DNA from: Dyadobacter sp. CY347
GTDB lineage: Bacteria; Bacteroidota; Bacteroidia; Cytophagales; Spirosomataceae
Reading direction: 5' to 3'
Assembly: GCF_021502655.1 (NCBI RefSeq)
Contig: NZ_JAKFFT010000007.1
Span: forward strand, 124,001 to 188,000
Length of the DNA: 64,000 nt
Part shown: positions 8,038 through 16,368 of the stretch, one piece after another
How positions within the stretch are numbered: position 1 is the stretch's first letter
How the letters are laid out: the number at the start of each line of letters is the position of its first letter
Notes under the pieces: model-generated
Told to the model about the DNA's origin: nothing
Databases searched by the model: none
The model's input: the letters and a program-made list of their open reading frames with translations, nothing else
Translations under genes and position numbers: made by a program

Positions 8038-9384
8038 TTAAATAACCTGCGTCTTACCAGGAACCGCGACCGGATAAAGTCCGTCAGGACCCGGAAGGAT
8101 TTTTGGAGAAGCATCCCAGGCCAGTTTGTCCGGGAACAAATTGATATCTGAATTGAACGCCTCGTCCCACTTGATCATCTTGCCCGAATAAGTCGCCATA
8201 CGGCCCATAATGGCAGTCATTGTACTTTTTGCGCCGTTTTCTGCGTCAGCAAATTTATATTCGCCTTTCGCGATGGCAGCAAACAATTCGTCGTGTTCAA
8301 CCTGATATGGGTTTTTATCGCCTTTATCGTCGTGCTGATAAATCACGCCGCCTTTGTAATCTTTCAAAATGGTTTTCTTGCCATCGAAACTGTCGATGCG
8401 TCCTTTGGTTCCTACAAAAGCCTCATCAACCTTATTCCATGTGCCTTCAAACTGACGGCATTGGCTTGAAATAACGGTTCCATCTGCATAAACCAGATCC
8501 AATGTATGGTGATCGAAAATCTCTCCATATGCTTTTCCGGTTCTTACTTCACGACCGCCGGTTCCCTGGATTGAAACAGGATAGCCTTTTTTCACCCAGT
8601 TAGCCACGTCAATGTTATGCACGTGCTGCTCCGAAATGTGGTCACCGCAAAGCCAGTTGAAATAATACCAGTTTCTCATTTGGTATTCCATTTCAGTTTG
8701 GTTTGGCTGGCGTTCTTTCATCCACGGGCTGCTTCCAACCCAGTAAACCTGTCCACCAACGATATCACCAATGGCTCCATCATGAATGCGTTTGATCGCA
8801 GCCAGATAATTTGCCTGATAGTGACGTTGCAGACCCACAACCACATTCAATTTCTTTTTCTTAGCTTCTTCTGCAATTTCAAGCACTTTACGAATTCCGG
8901 GCGCATCGGTTGCAACCGGTTTTTCCATGAAAATATGCTTGTTATTTTTTACAGCCTCTTCAAAATGTGAAGGACGGAACCCGGGAGGCGTTGCCAAAAT
9001 CACCACATCCACATCTTTCAATGCAATGGCTTTTTTGAATGCATCAAAGCCTACGAACTTGCGATCATCCGGCACATCCACTTTCATTTTTGTGTCCACC
9101 ACCGTTCCGGCCGCGTTCTTGTATTTTTTGGCAGTCAGGTTTTTGTATGATTCATCCAGACGGTCCTTAAAAGCATCTGCCATCGCAACGATCTGCACAT
9201 TCTGCGTTGTGCTCAATGCTTGTGCCGCTGCACCTGTTCCTCTTCCGCCACAACCAATCAGAGCGACTTTAATCGTCTCATCCACAGCACTGTTAAAGCC
9301 ATATCCGCGAACCGGATTCAGCATTGCACCGCCGGCTGCAAATAGGCCGGTTGCTTTTAGAAAATCACGTCTATTTTGTTCCAT
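8038..9384 (-). CDS. Gfo/Idh/MocA-family oxidoreductase with Tat signal
   Basis: A 448-residue NAD(P)-dependent dehydrogenase. The N-terminus has a twin-arginine motif (NRRDFLKATGLFAAGGA), so the folded protein is probably exported. The Rossmann fold starts at about residue 37 with VALIGCGGRGTGA, and the dinucleotide/substrate motif EKPVATD lies near residue 155. Such exported Gfo/Idh proteins in Bacteroidota usually act on sugars or glycosides; the exact substrate cannot be read here. It is the second gene of a likely two-gene operon, 30 bases after a sulfatase-modifying-factor-like gene, and ends at a strong terminator. Confidence 0.92.
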   Translation of the reverse strand: MEQNRRDFLKATGLFAAGGAMLNPVRGYGFNSAVDETIKVALIGCGGRGTGAAAQALSTTQNVQIVAMADAFKDRLDESYKNLTAKKYKNAAGTVVDTKMKVDVPDDRKFVGFDAFKKAIALKDVDVVILATPPGFRPSHFEEAVKNNKHIFMEKPVATDAPGIRKVLEIAEEAKKKKLNVVVGLQRHYQANYLAAIKRIHDGAIGDIVGGQVYWVGSSPWMKERQPNQTEMEYQMRNWYYFNWLCGDHISEQHVHNIDVANWVKKGYPVSIQGTGGREVRTGKAYGEIFDHHTLDLVYADGTVISSQCRQFEGTWNKVDEAFVGTKGRIDSFDGKKTILKDYKGGVIYQHDDKGDKNPYQVEHDELFAAIAKGEYKFADAENGAKSTMTAIMGRMATYSGKMIKWDEAFNSDINLFPDKLAWDASPKILPGPDGLYPVAVPGKTQVI

Positions 9385-9414
9385 TACTTTTTATGTTAAG
9401 AGTTTAATATGATC

Positions 9415-10401
9415 TCAATAATCTTCAATCAATTTTGGGTTGTAATACGCATTAATTTCTTCCTGAGAAGGTTGTTTAACCGGCCTAACCACCCTGAAAC
9501 CAACAAATGATGCACTGGTCATCCACCATTCGCTTTTCGGAAGCTGCGGATCCAGAACTTTCCATTCCGGTTTTGAAGGCGTGCGGGCAGCGCTGCGCAA
9601 GTCGGCAGGCTCATCGTCCCACGATCCGCCACGAACGGCCGTTGGATAAAGCTCAGTAACCGGTGCAAATTTTTCTCCGGCAGGCTGTTTGGCATAATAA
9701 TCCGGAATGTACTGATCCAGTGTCCATTCCATCACATTTCCATGCATATCGTGCAAACCGAATGCATTCGGTTTCTTCAAGCCAATCTTTTTATAAGCTG
9801 CATCACTGTTCTTACGGTGCCATGCATATTCATCTAATTTTGATTCGTCGGCGCCAAATGAATACGCTGTTTTGGAACCTGCGCGGCAGGCGTATTCCCA
9901 TTCAGCCTCAGTGGGTAACCTGTAAAAAATACCGGTTTTCTCATAAAGCCATTTGCAAAAATGAATGGCTGCATATTGTGTCATGTTGATCGCAGGATAA
10001 CCCGATCTTCCCATACCAAAAGACATATCTACATAAGGAGGGCTTGGACGGGTGCTGGCATCTGTTTTCTGAACGCTTTTGTCAGGATCAGGGTGGCGTG
10101 CTGCCATTTCCTTTTCCATATTTTTAAAAGCGTAAAGATCATATATATCCCAATTCACTTCGGTTTTGCCCATCCAGAAGGGCTCGATCTTCACTTTGTG
10201 CTGAGGGCCTTCATCTGGTCTGCGGCCTTTTTCAGAATCAGGGCTTCCCATCAGGAACTCGCCGCCGGGAATTGCGACCATATCATAAACTTGCGGGCTG
10301 CCTCCTATTTTTTGGGTGTAATTCTTAAAATTGGCGTCTTGTGCTGCTGCGTTAAAACAAATGAGAACGGTTGAGAATAGGAATAAAAATTGCTTGGACA
10401 T
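9415..10401 (-). CDS. SUMF1/formylglycine-generating-enzyme-like exported protein
   Basis: A 328-residue protein with a Sec signal peptide (ending NAAAQ). The FGE-sulfatase domain is recognisable from IPGGEFLMGSPDSEKGRRPD, RLPTEAEWEYACRAG, NAFGLHDMHGNVMEWTLD and VRGGSWDDEPADLRSAAR. In this fold some members oxidise sulfatase cysteines, but many bacterial exported ones have lost that activity and bind ligands instead. No sulfatase gene is in the window. It is the first gene of an operon with the downstream Tat-exported oxidoreductase, which suggests a joint role in processing an extracellular sugar compound (inference). Confidence 0.9.
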   Translation of the reverse strand: MSKQFLFLFSTVLICFNAAAQDANFKNYTQKIGGSPQVYDMVAIPGGEFLMGSPDSEKGRRPDEGPQHKVKIEPFWMGKTEVNWDIYDLYAFKNMEKEMAARHPDPDKSVQKTDASTRPSPPYVDMSFGMGRSGYPAINMTQYAAIHFCKWLYEKTGIFYRLPTEAEWEYACRAGSKTAYSFGADESKLDEYAWHRKNSDAAYKKIGLKKPNAFGLHDMHGNVMEWTLDQYIPDYYAKQPAGEKFAPVTELYPTAVRGGSWDDEPADLRSAARTPSKPEWKVLDPQLPKSEWWMTSASFVGFRVVRPVKQPSQEEINAYYNPKLIEDY

Positions 10402-10485
10402 GATTTAAAATGTGTTCTATGGAACCATATAACTAAATATAAAGAGCAATATTATGCTATTTACCCTTTCAAAACGAATTTTTTC

Positions 10486-10514
10486 TTTGTTGTTTGAGAT
10501 CTGTCCTACCTTTG
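10486..10514 (+). promoter_or_regulatory. Bacteroidota-type promoter of the ABC-F gene
   Basis: A -33-like TTTG at 10486-10489 is followed after 17 bases by TACCTTTG at 10507-10514, a full match to the -7 consensus TANNTTTG. The ATG of the ABC-F gene lies 25 bases further on. Confidence 0.75.
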
Positions 10515-10539
10515 TAGGAATTGAATTTTACTTTGGATC

Positions 10540-12456
10540 ATGAATTACCTTTCAGCAGAAAATATAGCAAAGTCATTTGGCGATCAGTGGCTTTTTAAAA
10601 ACATCAATTTCGGAATCAGCAGGGGCGATAAGGTTGCGCTCATCGGAACGAACGGAACAGGAAAGACCACTTTTCTAAACATTCTGACGGGTAAAATTCC
10701 GGCAGATGAAGGAGAAGTAAGCATTCGGAAAGACATTCGGGTGGGTTACCTGGATCAAAGCCCGGCTTTTGATGAAAGCCTTTCGGTGATTGACGTGATT
10801 TTTTCTTCCAACAATCCTGTGGCGCAAGTTGTTAAGCGCTACGAGCATGCCATTGAAACCGACAACCACGACGAGCTTGCCGAAGTGATGGAGGATATGG
10901 ACAAGTTCAATGCCTGGGATTTTGAATATCGGACCAAGGAAATCCTGGGACGGCTTGGCATTCATCATACGGAGAATCTTTTCGGAACATTATCCGGCGG
11001 GCAGCGCAAACGCGTGGCAATGGCCAAAGTTTTGCTGGAAGATCCGGATTTATTAATCCTGGATGAGCCTACCAACCATTTGGATCTGGATACGGTGGAA
11101 TGGTTGGAAAATTACCTGAACACATCCAATACAACATTGCTGGTTGTAACCCATGACCGGTATTTCCTGGACACGGTTTGTAATCAAATGCTCGAACTGG
11201 ATCACGGCTCAGCATATCCATATAAAGGAAACTACACTTACTTTCTCGAAAAAAAGGCGGAAAGAGAAGAAATGGAGGCTGCGGGCATTGATAAGGCGCG
11301 CAACTTAATGCGCAAGGAACTTGACTGGATCCGACGTCAGCCCAAAGCGCGTGGGACCAAGGCGAAATATCGTGTGGATGCATTTGAAGAATTGAAGGAA
11401 AAGGCAAGCCAGAAGAAGTTCGATACACAAATGGAACTGAATGTCCGCACTTCAAGGCTGGGCAGCAAGATCATTGAGCTGGAAAATGTGAGCAAAGGTT
11501 TTGGTGAGAGACAATTGATCAAAAACTTCGAATATACATTCCGGAAAGGTGACCGCATTGGAATCGTTGGTCAGAATGGGATGGGCAAGTCGACGCTCCT
11601 GAACATGATCACGGGCGAATTAATGCCGGATAAAGGCCAGATCGTGAAAGGTGAAACGGTTCAGTTTGGTTACTATAAGCAGTCTGACCTTGTTTTTAAT
11701 GAAAATCAAAGGGTAATTGACATTGTTAAGGATGTGGCAGAAGTTGTTCAATTGGGAACCGGCGAGACGGTTACTGTGGGACATTTGTTGCAGGCTTTCC
11801 TGTTTTCACCTTCCAAACAATATGATTTCATTTCCAAACTGAGCGGTGGCGAGAAGAGGAGGTTGCAGCTGCTTCTAATATTGATCAAACAACCCAACTT
11901 CCTGATCCTCGATGAGCCAACAAATGACCTGGACATTGCGAGTTTGAATGTGCTGGAAGAGTTCTTATTGAATTTCCCAGGGTGTTTGGTGATTGTTTCC
12001 CACGATAGATACTTCCTTGACAGGCTGGTACAACACATTTTTGTATTTGAAGGCGAAGGTAAGATCAGTGATTTTCCAGGAAATTATACAGAGCTGCGCG
12101 AATATCAGGACGAGCAGGAAGCAGAGAAAAAAGCCTCCGGAAACAATGCTAATGCGGGCAAAAGCAACACAACGCACGTGATCCAGCCGGTAAAGGAAAC
12201 GGCCACTCCGGTTGTGACAGCTCCCGTTGCGCCGGCCGCGCCGAAGCGCAAGCTGAGTTATAAGGAGCAGAAGGAAATGGAACAGTTGGAAACTGACATT
12301 GCCAAGATGGAAGAACAAAAGGCCGTTCTGGTTACCAAGCTGCACGATGGCGGCTCGCATGCAGAATTAGCACAATGGTCTAAGCAAATCGAGGAATTGA
12401 CCGAAAGTCAGGCGGATAAGGAGATGCGCTGGCTTGAACTATCTGAAAATGCTTAA
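10540..12456 (+). CDS. ABC-F family ATPase (Uup-like)
   Basis: A 638-residue soluble protein with two ABC ATPase domains and no membrane segments. Walker A motifs are GTNGTGKTT (about residue 36) and GQNGMGKST (about 344). Signatures are LSGGQRKR (about 149) and LSGGEKRR (about 433), each followed by ILDEPTNHLD or ILDEPTNDLD. The linker between the domains is long and charged. The C-terminal ~100 residues are a low-complexity stretch and then a coiled coil (KEQKEMEQLETDIAKMEEQK), as in Uup. ABC-F proteins act on the ribosome. The Uup-type C-terminal arm makes a resistance factor less likely than a housekeeping role. Confidence 0.93.
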   Translation: MNYLSAENIAKSFGDQWLFKNINFGISRGDKVALIGTNGTGKTTFLNILTGKIPADEGEVSIRKDIRVGYLDQSPAFDESLSVIDVIFSSNNPVAQVVKRYEHAIETDNHDELAEVMEDMDKFNAWDFEYRTKEILGRLGIHHTENLFGTLSGGQRKRVAMAKVLLEDPDLLILDEPTNHLDLDTVEWLENYLNTSNTTLLVVTHDRYFLDTVCNQMLELDHGSAYPYKGNYTYFLEKKAEREEMEAAGIDKARNLMRKELDWIRRQPKARGTKAKYRVDAFEELKEKASQKKFDTQMELNVRTSRLGSKIIELENVSKGFGERQLIKNFEYTFRKGDRIGIVGQNGMGKSTLLNMITGELMPDKGQIVKGETVQFGYYKQSDLVFNENQRVIDIVKDVAEVVQLGTGETVTVGHLLQAFLFSPSKQYDFISKLSGGEKRRLQLLLILIKQPNFLILDEPTNDLDIASLNVLEEFLLNFPGCLVIVSHDRYFLDRLVQHIFVFEGEGKISDFPGNYTELREYQDEQEAEKKASGNNANAGKSNTTHVIQPVKETATPVVTAPVAPAAPKRKLSYKEQKEMEQLETDIAKMEEQKAVLVTKLHDGGSHAELAQWSKQIEELTESQADKEMRWLELSENA

Positions 12457-12508
12457 ATTTGGCAGCATTGTGATCCTCTGTTCCGATTAGCCCGTTTAAA
12501 TCCGCATT

Positions 12509-13138
12509 ATGAATTCAATCACCGAGTTTTTTCAATATATCCTTAATTCCGAAGAACTGATCCGCACAGGCGGTCTGCTGGTCATTACGTTTATTGTGTT
12601 TGCTGAAAACGGGCTGTTCTTTGCGTTTTTCCTGCCCGGCGATTACCTGGTTTTCCTGGCCGGCGTTTTCTGTGGGACCGGCATACTGACTGTTCCGATC
12701 GGAATTTTGCTGTTGTGTTTGTTTACAGCCGCAGTAGTGGGCTCGCTGGTCGGATATATTTTTGGAAAATACTTTGGTGATATGTTCGAGAACCGGCCGG
12801 ATTCTTTCTTTTTTAAGAAGAAACACATTGAAACTACGCGTAAATACTTTGATAAATATGGCAGTAGGACATTGATTATCAGTCGGTTCCTGCCGATCGT
12901 CCGCACATTTGCGCCTATTCTGGCTGGCCTTGTCAAAATGACGCTTCCTGCATTTATGATCAACAATGTTGCAGGCGGCGCCATCTGGATCGGCACATTA
13001 ACCGGCGGAGGTTTTTTGTTCGGCGAACGTTTTCCGTGGATTGTCGATTACGTGCAATACATCATTCTTTTCTTCCTGGCTATCACCACATTCACCGTAA
13101 TTAAAGGATATCTGAATGCCAGAAAGGAAATGGGTTAA
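12509..13138 (+). CDS. DedA-family membrane protein
   Basis: A 209-residue integral membrane protein with the DedA/SNARE-associated signature ISRFLPIVRTFAPILAG near residues 128-144, preceded by FAFFLPGDYLVFLAG. DedA proteins are lipid scramblases/transporters that help recycle undecaprenyl phosphate or move phospholipids. It starts 52 bases after the ABC-F gene, possibly on the same transcript. Its stop is only 3 bases from the stop of the convergent carbonic-anhydrase-like gene, with no terminator between them. Confidence 0.93.
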   Translation: MNSITEFFQYILNSEELIRTGGLLVITFIVFAENGLFFAFFLPGDYLVFLAGVFCGTGILTVPIGILLLCLFTAAVVGSLVGYIFGKYFGDMFENRPDSFFFKKKHIETTRKYFDKYGSRTLIISRFLPIVRTFAPILAGLVKMTLPAFMINNVAGGAIWIGTLTGGGFLFGERFPWIVDYVQYIILFFLAITTFTVIKGYLNARKEMG

Positions 13139-13141
13139 TGC

Positions 13142-13666
13142 TCATTTTTCTTCCTCTTCCCGAAACCAGCCCGAGTAAGTAATGTAATTATTGGCCGTCC
13201 GGTCTATGGCGGCGTTTAGTTCTGTTGAAACGTCTTTCAGGTATTTTGCCGGGTTACCCGCGTAAATAGTCCCCGGTGGGACTTTTGTCCCCTGCGTAAC
13301 AATGGCGCCGGCAGCAACAATGGATCCTGTCCCAATCACCGCCCCATCCATTACAATAGCGCCCATGCCAATGAGCACGTGATCTTCAATGGTGCAACCG
13401 TGTACAATTGCGTTGTGGGCAACGGACACATAACTGCCAATTGTTGTCGCAAAACGCTGATAAGTGCAGTGAATCACAGCTCCATCCTGGATATTGGAAT
13501 AATTGCCAATGCGAATGCTGTTCACATCACCCCGGACCACAGCATTGAACCAAACCGTACAATTACTGCCCATCACCACATCCCCGACAACAGTTGCGTT
13601 TTCGGCAAGCCAGCAATTTTCCCCAAATGCTGGATTAAAGCCTCGCACAGATTTTATATACGGCAT
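13142..13666 (-). CDS. Gamma-carbonic anhydrase-family left-handed beta-helix protein
   Basis: A 174-residue hexapeptide-repeat protein (repeats such as IGMGAIVMDGAVIGTGSIV). It retains the gamma-CA landmarks VVRGD, the HC of GAVIHC, and VAHNAIVHGC, which supply the three zinc-ligand histidines at about residues 68, 85 and 90. Family members are trimeric and some hydrate CO2, while others have lost activity. It could also be a PaaY-like thioesterase-associated protein. It is a single gene on the minus strand, convergent with the dedA gene. Confidence 0.9.
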   Translation of the reverse strand: MPYIKSVRGFNPAFGENCWLAENATVVGDVVMGSNCTVWFNAVVRGDVNSIRIGNYSNIQDGAVIHCTYQRFATTIGSYVSVAHNAIVHGCTIEDHVLIGMGAIVMDGAVIGTGSIVAAGAIVTQGTKVPPGTIYAGNPAKYLKDVSTELNAAIDRTANNYITYSGWFREEEEK

Positions 13667-13788
13667 ATCTTTCTTTTTTCGATTTGGTCTAAAATAGGTA
13701 AACGATTAATTCCTTTTGTTAAATGCCACAAAATTGTTGCTAAAAATTAAATATATTACGTTTTTGATCATTAAAGCCATAACTCACT

Positions 13789-14349
13789 ATGCCATCAGCC
13801 ATGAAAATTTCAAAAGGAAGTCTGTTAATTGCCAAACCGTTCTTGGGAGATCCCAATTTTGAAAGAGGTGTCATTTTGATGTGCGAACACAACGAGCAGG
13901 GCAGTTTTGGCTTTGTTTTGAACCAGATTACGGATCTCTTCCTGGGCGATGTGCTCGACGAGACCATTTATCAGGACATTGCTTTGCATCTGGGCGGTCC
14001 TGTGGAGAAGAACACACTGCATTTCATTCACAGGCGTCCCGACCTGGTTTCTGGCGGGGCGGAAATCATGCCGAACGTCTTTTGGGGCGGTGATTTTGAT
14101 AAGGTAAAAATGCTTTTGAACCTTAATACTTTTCATCCAGATGATATCCGGTTCTTTATCGGTTACTCCGGATGGAGCGGCGGTCAGCTAGATGAGGAAT
14201 TGAAGCAGGATTCATGGATCGTCTCAAGCACTGATTCTGAATTTCTTTTTACAACTCCACCAGAAAATTTCTGGCGCGAGATCCTGCGTAATATGGGCGG
14301 CGAATACCGGTCCATCGCCCATTATCCTATCGATCCGCGCCTTAACTAA
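13789..14349 (+). CDS. YqgE/AlgH-family protein
   Basis: A 186-residue cytoplasmic protein with the family motifs KGSLLIAKPFLGDPNFERGV, LGGPVEKNTLHFIHRRPDL and FIGYSGWSGGQLDEEL. The biochemical role of YqgE/AlgH is not settled. An in-frame ATG at 13801 (MKISKGSLL) may be the true start, since family members usually begin just before the GSLL motif. It is monocistronic here, convergent with a small minus-strand gene 12 bases after its stop. Confidence 0.93.
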   Translation: MPSAMKISKGSLLIAKPFLGDPNFERGVILMCEHNEQGSFGFVLNQITDLFLGDVLDETIYQDIALHLGGPVEKNTLHFIHRRPDLVSGGAEIMPNVFWGGDFDKVKMLLNLNTFHPDDIRFFIGYSGWSGGQLDEELKQDSWIVSSTDSEFLFTTPPENFWREILRNMGGEYRSIAHYPIDPRLN

Positions 14350-14361
14350 GCCCGAAATTGA

Positions 14362-14595
14362 TCAGTTGGGCCGGTCGAGCCCGTGGACGGATTCGTAATC
14401 CGACTTGATCCTGCTGACTTCCCGGGCCAGGAATTTCTGCAATTGTTCGTTGAATGTTAATTTATCTTCCTCAGAAAGAGAAGCATACAAATCTTTCAAT
14501 TCCTGGTTGAGCTGCGCTCGCTCCTCGTCCGAGCCTGCATTCATGGAACGGATGTGAAATCGCTTAAAATCGAATTCCGGCATAATTTGTTTCAT
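14362..14595 (-). CDS. Small conserved cytoplasmic protein
   Basis: A 77-residue highly charged, helical protein (for example DLYASLSEEDKLTFNEQLQK) with no signal peptide or membrane segment. A -7 element TAATTTTG on the minus strand (14606-14613) puts transcription start near 14600. The ATG at 14595 would then have almost no leader and the in-frame ATG at 14583 (MPEFDF) a ~17-base leader, so 14583 may be the real start. I do not recognise the family. Confidence 0.7.
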   Translation of the reverse strand: MKQIMPEFDFKRFHIRSMNAGSDEERAQLNQELKDLYASLSEEDKLTFNEQLQKFLAREVSRIKSDYESVHGLDRPN

Positions 14596-14605
14596 TTAGT
14601 TGTTT

Positions 14606-14613
14606 CAAAATTA
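14606..14613 (-). promoter_or_regulatory. -7 element for the 77-residue protein gene
   Basis: TAATTTTG on the minus strand matches TANNTTTG. It lies 11 bases upstream of the first ATG. No clear -33 TTTG is visible. Confidence 0.5.
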
Positions 14614-14678
14614 CGAAATGTGGTCGAACGAGAAAATCCTGCGCGGTGTTACGAGAAATATGATCATTATCACCCCAA

Positions 14679-15935
14679 ATGAACAGGACATTCTTTTTTA
14701 TATTTCTAACCGTCGTTCTCTTTGCAATTGATTGGTACGTGTGGCAGGGATTGCGCTTTGCGATCCGGAATTTAACGCCGCTGACACAACGCTGGATCGG
14801 CTCGGTTTACTGGGTTTTCACTGCATTAACATTAGGAGCATACATTATTATGCAGCTCCTTCCGCCTGATTCGCTCAAAAGCACCACGCGCACATTCATT
14901 GTTGCCTTCATTGCAATTCCCTATTTATCCAAGCTGCTGGCTGTTTTCCTTTTGTTCCTGGACGACATTCGGCGCTTTTTGCAATGGGTAGCAAGTTTTT
15001 TCTTTCGATCCGCAGCACCAGTTTCACCGGCAACAGGCGAGCCGGCCATTCCGCGTTCCCAATTTCTGGCAACCACGGCCATGGTGGCGGGAGCCGGGCT
15101 TATGGGAACATTTGCTTACGGAATCATTTCGGGAGCACACGATTACCGCATCCGCCGCGTCCGCATTCCGCTAAAAAATCTTCCCAAAGCATTTGACGGG
15201 ATCAAAATCGCGCAATTATCTGATATACATTCAGGAAGCTTTTTTAATAAAACGGCTGTAAAAGGAGGTGTTGAAATGTTGATGAAGGAAAAGCCGGATA
15301 TCGCATTTTTCACCGGCGACCTTGTGAATGACCGTGCGCTGGAAGTGCGTGAGTACATTGATATTTTTAATAAAGTAAAAGCTCCGCTGGGTGTGCATTC
15401 GGTTTTAGGTAATCACGATTATGGAGATTATTTCCAGTGGCCAAGCATTGATGCCAAGCAAAGCAATCTGGCGGACCTGAGAAAAGCACATCAATTGCTC
15501 GGCTGGAATTTGATGCTGGATGAAAACCGGGCGATCCGTGTCGATGGCGAGGAAATCGGGCTAATCGGCATTCAGAATTGGGGCGCAGGGAATTTTGCAA
15601 AATATGGAAACCTTGAAAAAGCTTACCAGCATACGGAGGATTTCCCTGTAAAAATATTGCTTTCGCACGATCCCAGCCATTGGCAGGCGCAGGTATTACC
15701 AAAATATAAGGACATCGACCTTGCCTTGGCCGGTCATACGCACGGAATGCAGTTTGGTGTGGAGATCGCAGGATTAAAATGGAGCCCGGTACAATACAGA
15801 TACAAGCAATGGGCAGGATTATACACTGAAAATGACCAGCATTTGTATGTAAATCGGGGTTTTGGTTATCTGGGTTATCCGGGCCGTGTGGGTATTTTGC
15901 CTGAAATCGCTATCATTGAGTTGGTTAGGGCGTAA
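14679..15935 (+). CDS. Membrane-anchored metallophosphoesterase
   Basis: A 418-residue protein with about four membrane helices in the first ~150 residues, followed by a calcineurin-like phosphoesterase domain. The metal-binding blocks are visible: LSDIHSG (about 179-185), GDLVNDR (about 210), LGNHDYGDY (about 243), LLSHDP (about 327) and LAGHTHGMQFG (about 348). This is the layout of bacterial YkuE/YaeI-like enzymes, some of which cleave lipid-linked phosphates. Substrate not determinable. It is a single gene on the plus strand. Confidence 0.92.
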   Translation: MNRTFFFIFLTVVLFAIDWYVWQGLRFAIRNLTPLTQRWIGSVYWVFTALTLGAYIIMQLLPPDSLKSTTRTFIVAFIAIPYLSKLLAVFLLFLDDIRRFLQWVASFFFRSAAPVSPATGEPAIPRSQFLATTAMVAGAGLMGTFAYGIISGAHDYRIRRVRIPLKNLPKAFDGIKIAQLSDIHSGSFFNKTAVKGGVEMLMKEKPDIAFFTGDLVNDRALEVREYIDIFNKVKAPLGVHSVLGNHDYGDYFQWPSIDAKQSNLADLRKAHQLLGWNLMLDENRAIRVDGEEIGLIGIQNWGAGNFAKYGNLEKAYQHTEDFPVKILLSHDPSHWQAQVLPKYKDIDLALAGHTHGMQFGVEIAGLKWSPVQYRYKQWAGLYTENDQHLYVNRGFGYLGYPGRVGILPEIAIIELVRA

Positions 15936-15952
15936 GATTAGGGAACTTGTAA

Positions 15953-15987
15953 TTGGGTTGGATCAGTTATACAGGATAACAGCCCAA
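15953..15987 (+). other. Nested inverted repeat before the small secreted protein gene
   Basis: TTGGG (15953-15957) pairs with CCCAA (15983-15987), and inside it GTTAT (15966-15970) pairs with ATAAC (15976-15980). It sits 18 bases after the metallophosphoesterase stop, so it may be a weak terminator or a structured leader of the next gene. Confidence 0.35.
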
Positions 15988-16023
15988 ATACGTTGAGTAT
16001 ATAAGGTTCTGTAATCCTAAAAA

Positions 16024-16236
16024 ATGAATATGATGACAAAATTTGCTTCCCTATTTCTCGTGCTCGCATTGATTTGCGGAATATCTGGTGTAAACACGGC
16101 TAGTGCAAAACCGGAGCATGTGAAGAAAGAGCTCTTCGGGAAAAAGAAGAAATTTAAGGGTTACAAAAAGCCGAAATCCAAGAAATTCCTCGGAATATTC
16201 AAGCGGAAAACAGATTGCGGCTGTCCCAATCACTGA
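16024..16236 (+). CDS. Tiny secreted cationic protein
   Basis: A 70-residue protein. Residues 1-28 are a clear signal peptide (hydrophobic core FASLFLVLALICGISGV, cleavage near ASAKP). The ~42-residue mature part is extremely basic, with ten-odd lysines in blocks such as FGKKKKFKGYKKPKSKKF, and ends DCGCPNH. The CGC pair near the end could bind metal or form disulphides. No family known to me. A signal peptide on such a short, lysine-dense frame argues that it is real. It stands alone between a phosphoesterase gene and gcvP. Confidence 0.75.
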   Translation: MNMMTKFASLFLVLALICGISGVNTASAKPEHVKKELFGKKKKFKGYKKPKSKKFLGIFKRKTDCGCPNH

Positions 16237-16316
16237 CATTCGAATTGCATCAAAATTTGCATATAATCAAGAGTAAGCAGGGCCATCATTCTCTAAAAGA
16301 TTCGATTGGATTTGCT

Positions 16317-16324
16317 TACTTTTG
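16317..16324 (+). promoter_or_regulatory. -7 element of gcvP
   Basis: TACTTTTG matches TANNTTTG and lies 44 bases upstream of the gcvP ATG. The -33 region has no exact TTTG. Confidence 0.55.
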
Positions 16325-16368
16325 TCCTTTAAAAACCATCTAATATTGACATTGTCAGCCCAAGTTGA

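Noticed and set aside
8927..9412. 161-residue frame opposite the Gfo/Idh gene
   Set aside because: Fully antisense to a conserved protein with a Tat signal; treated as a shadow.
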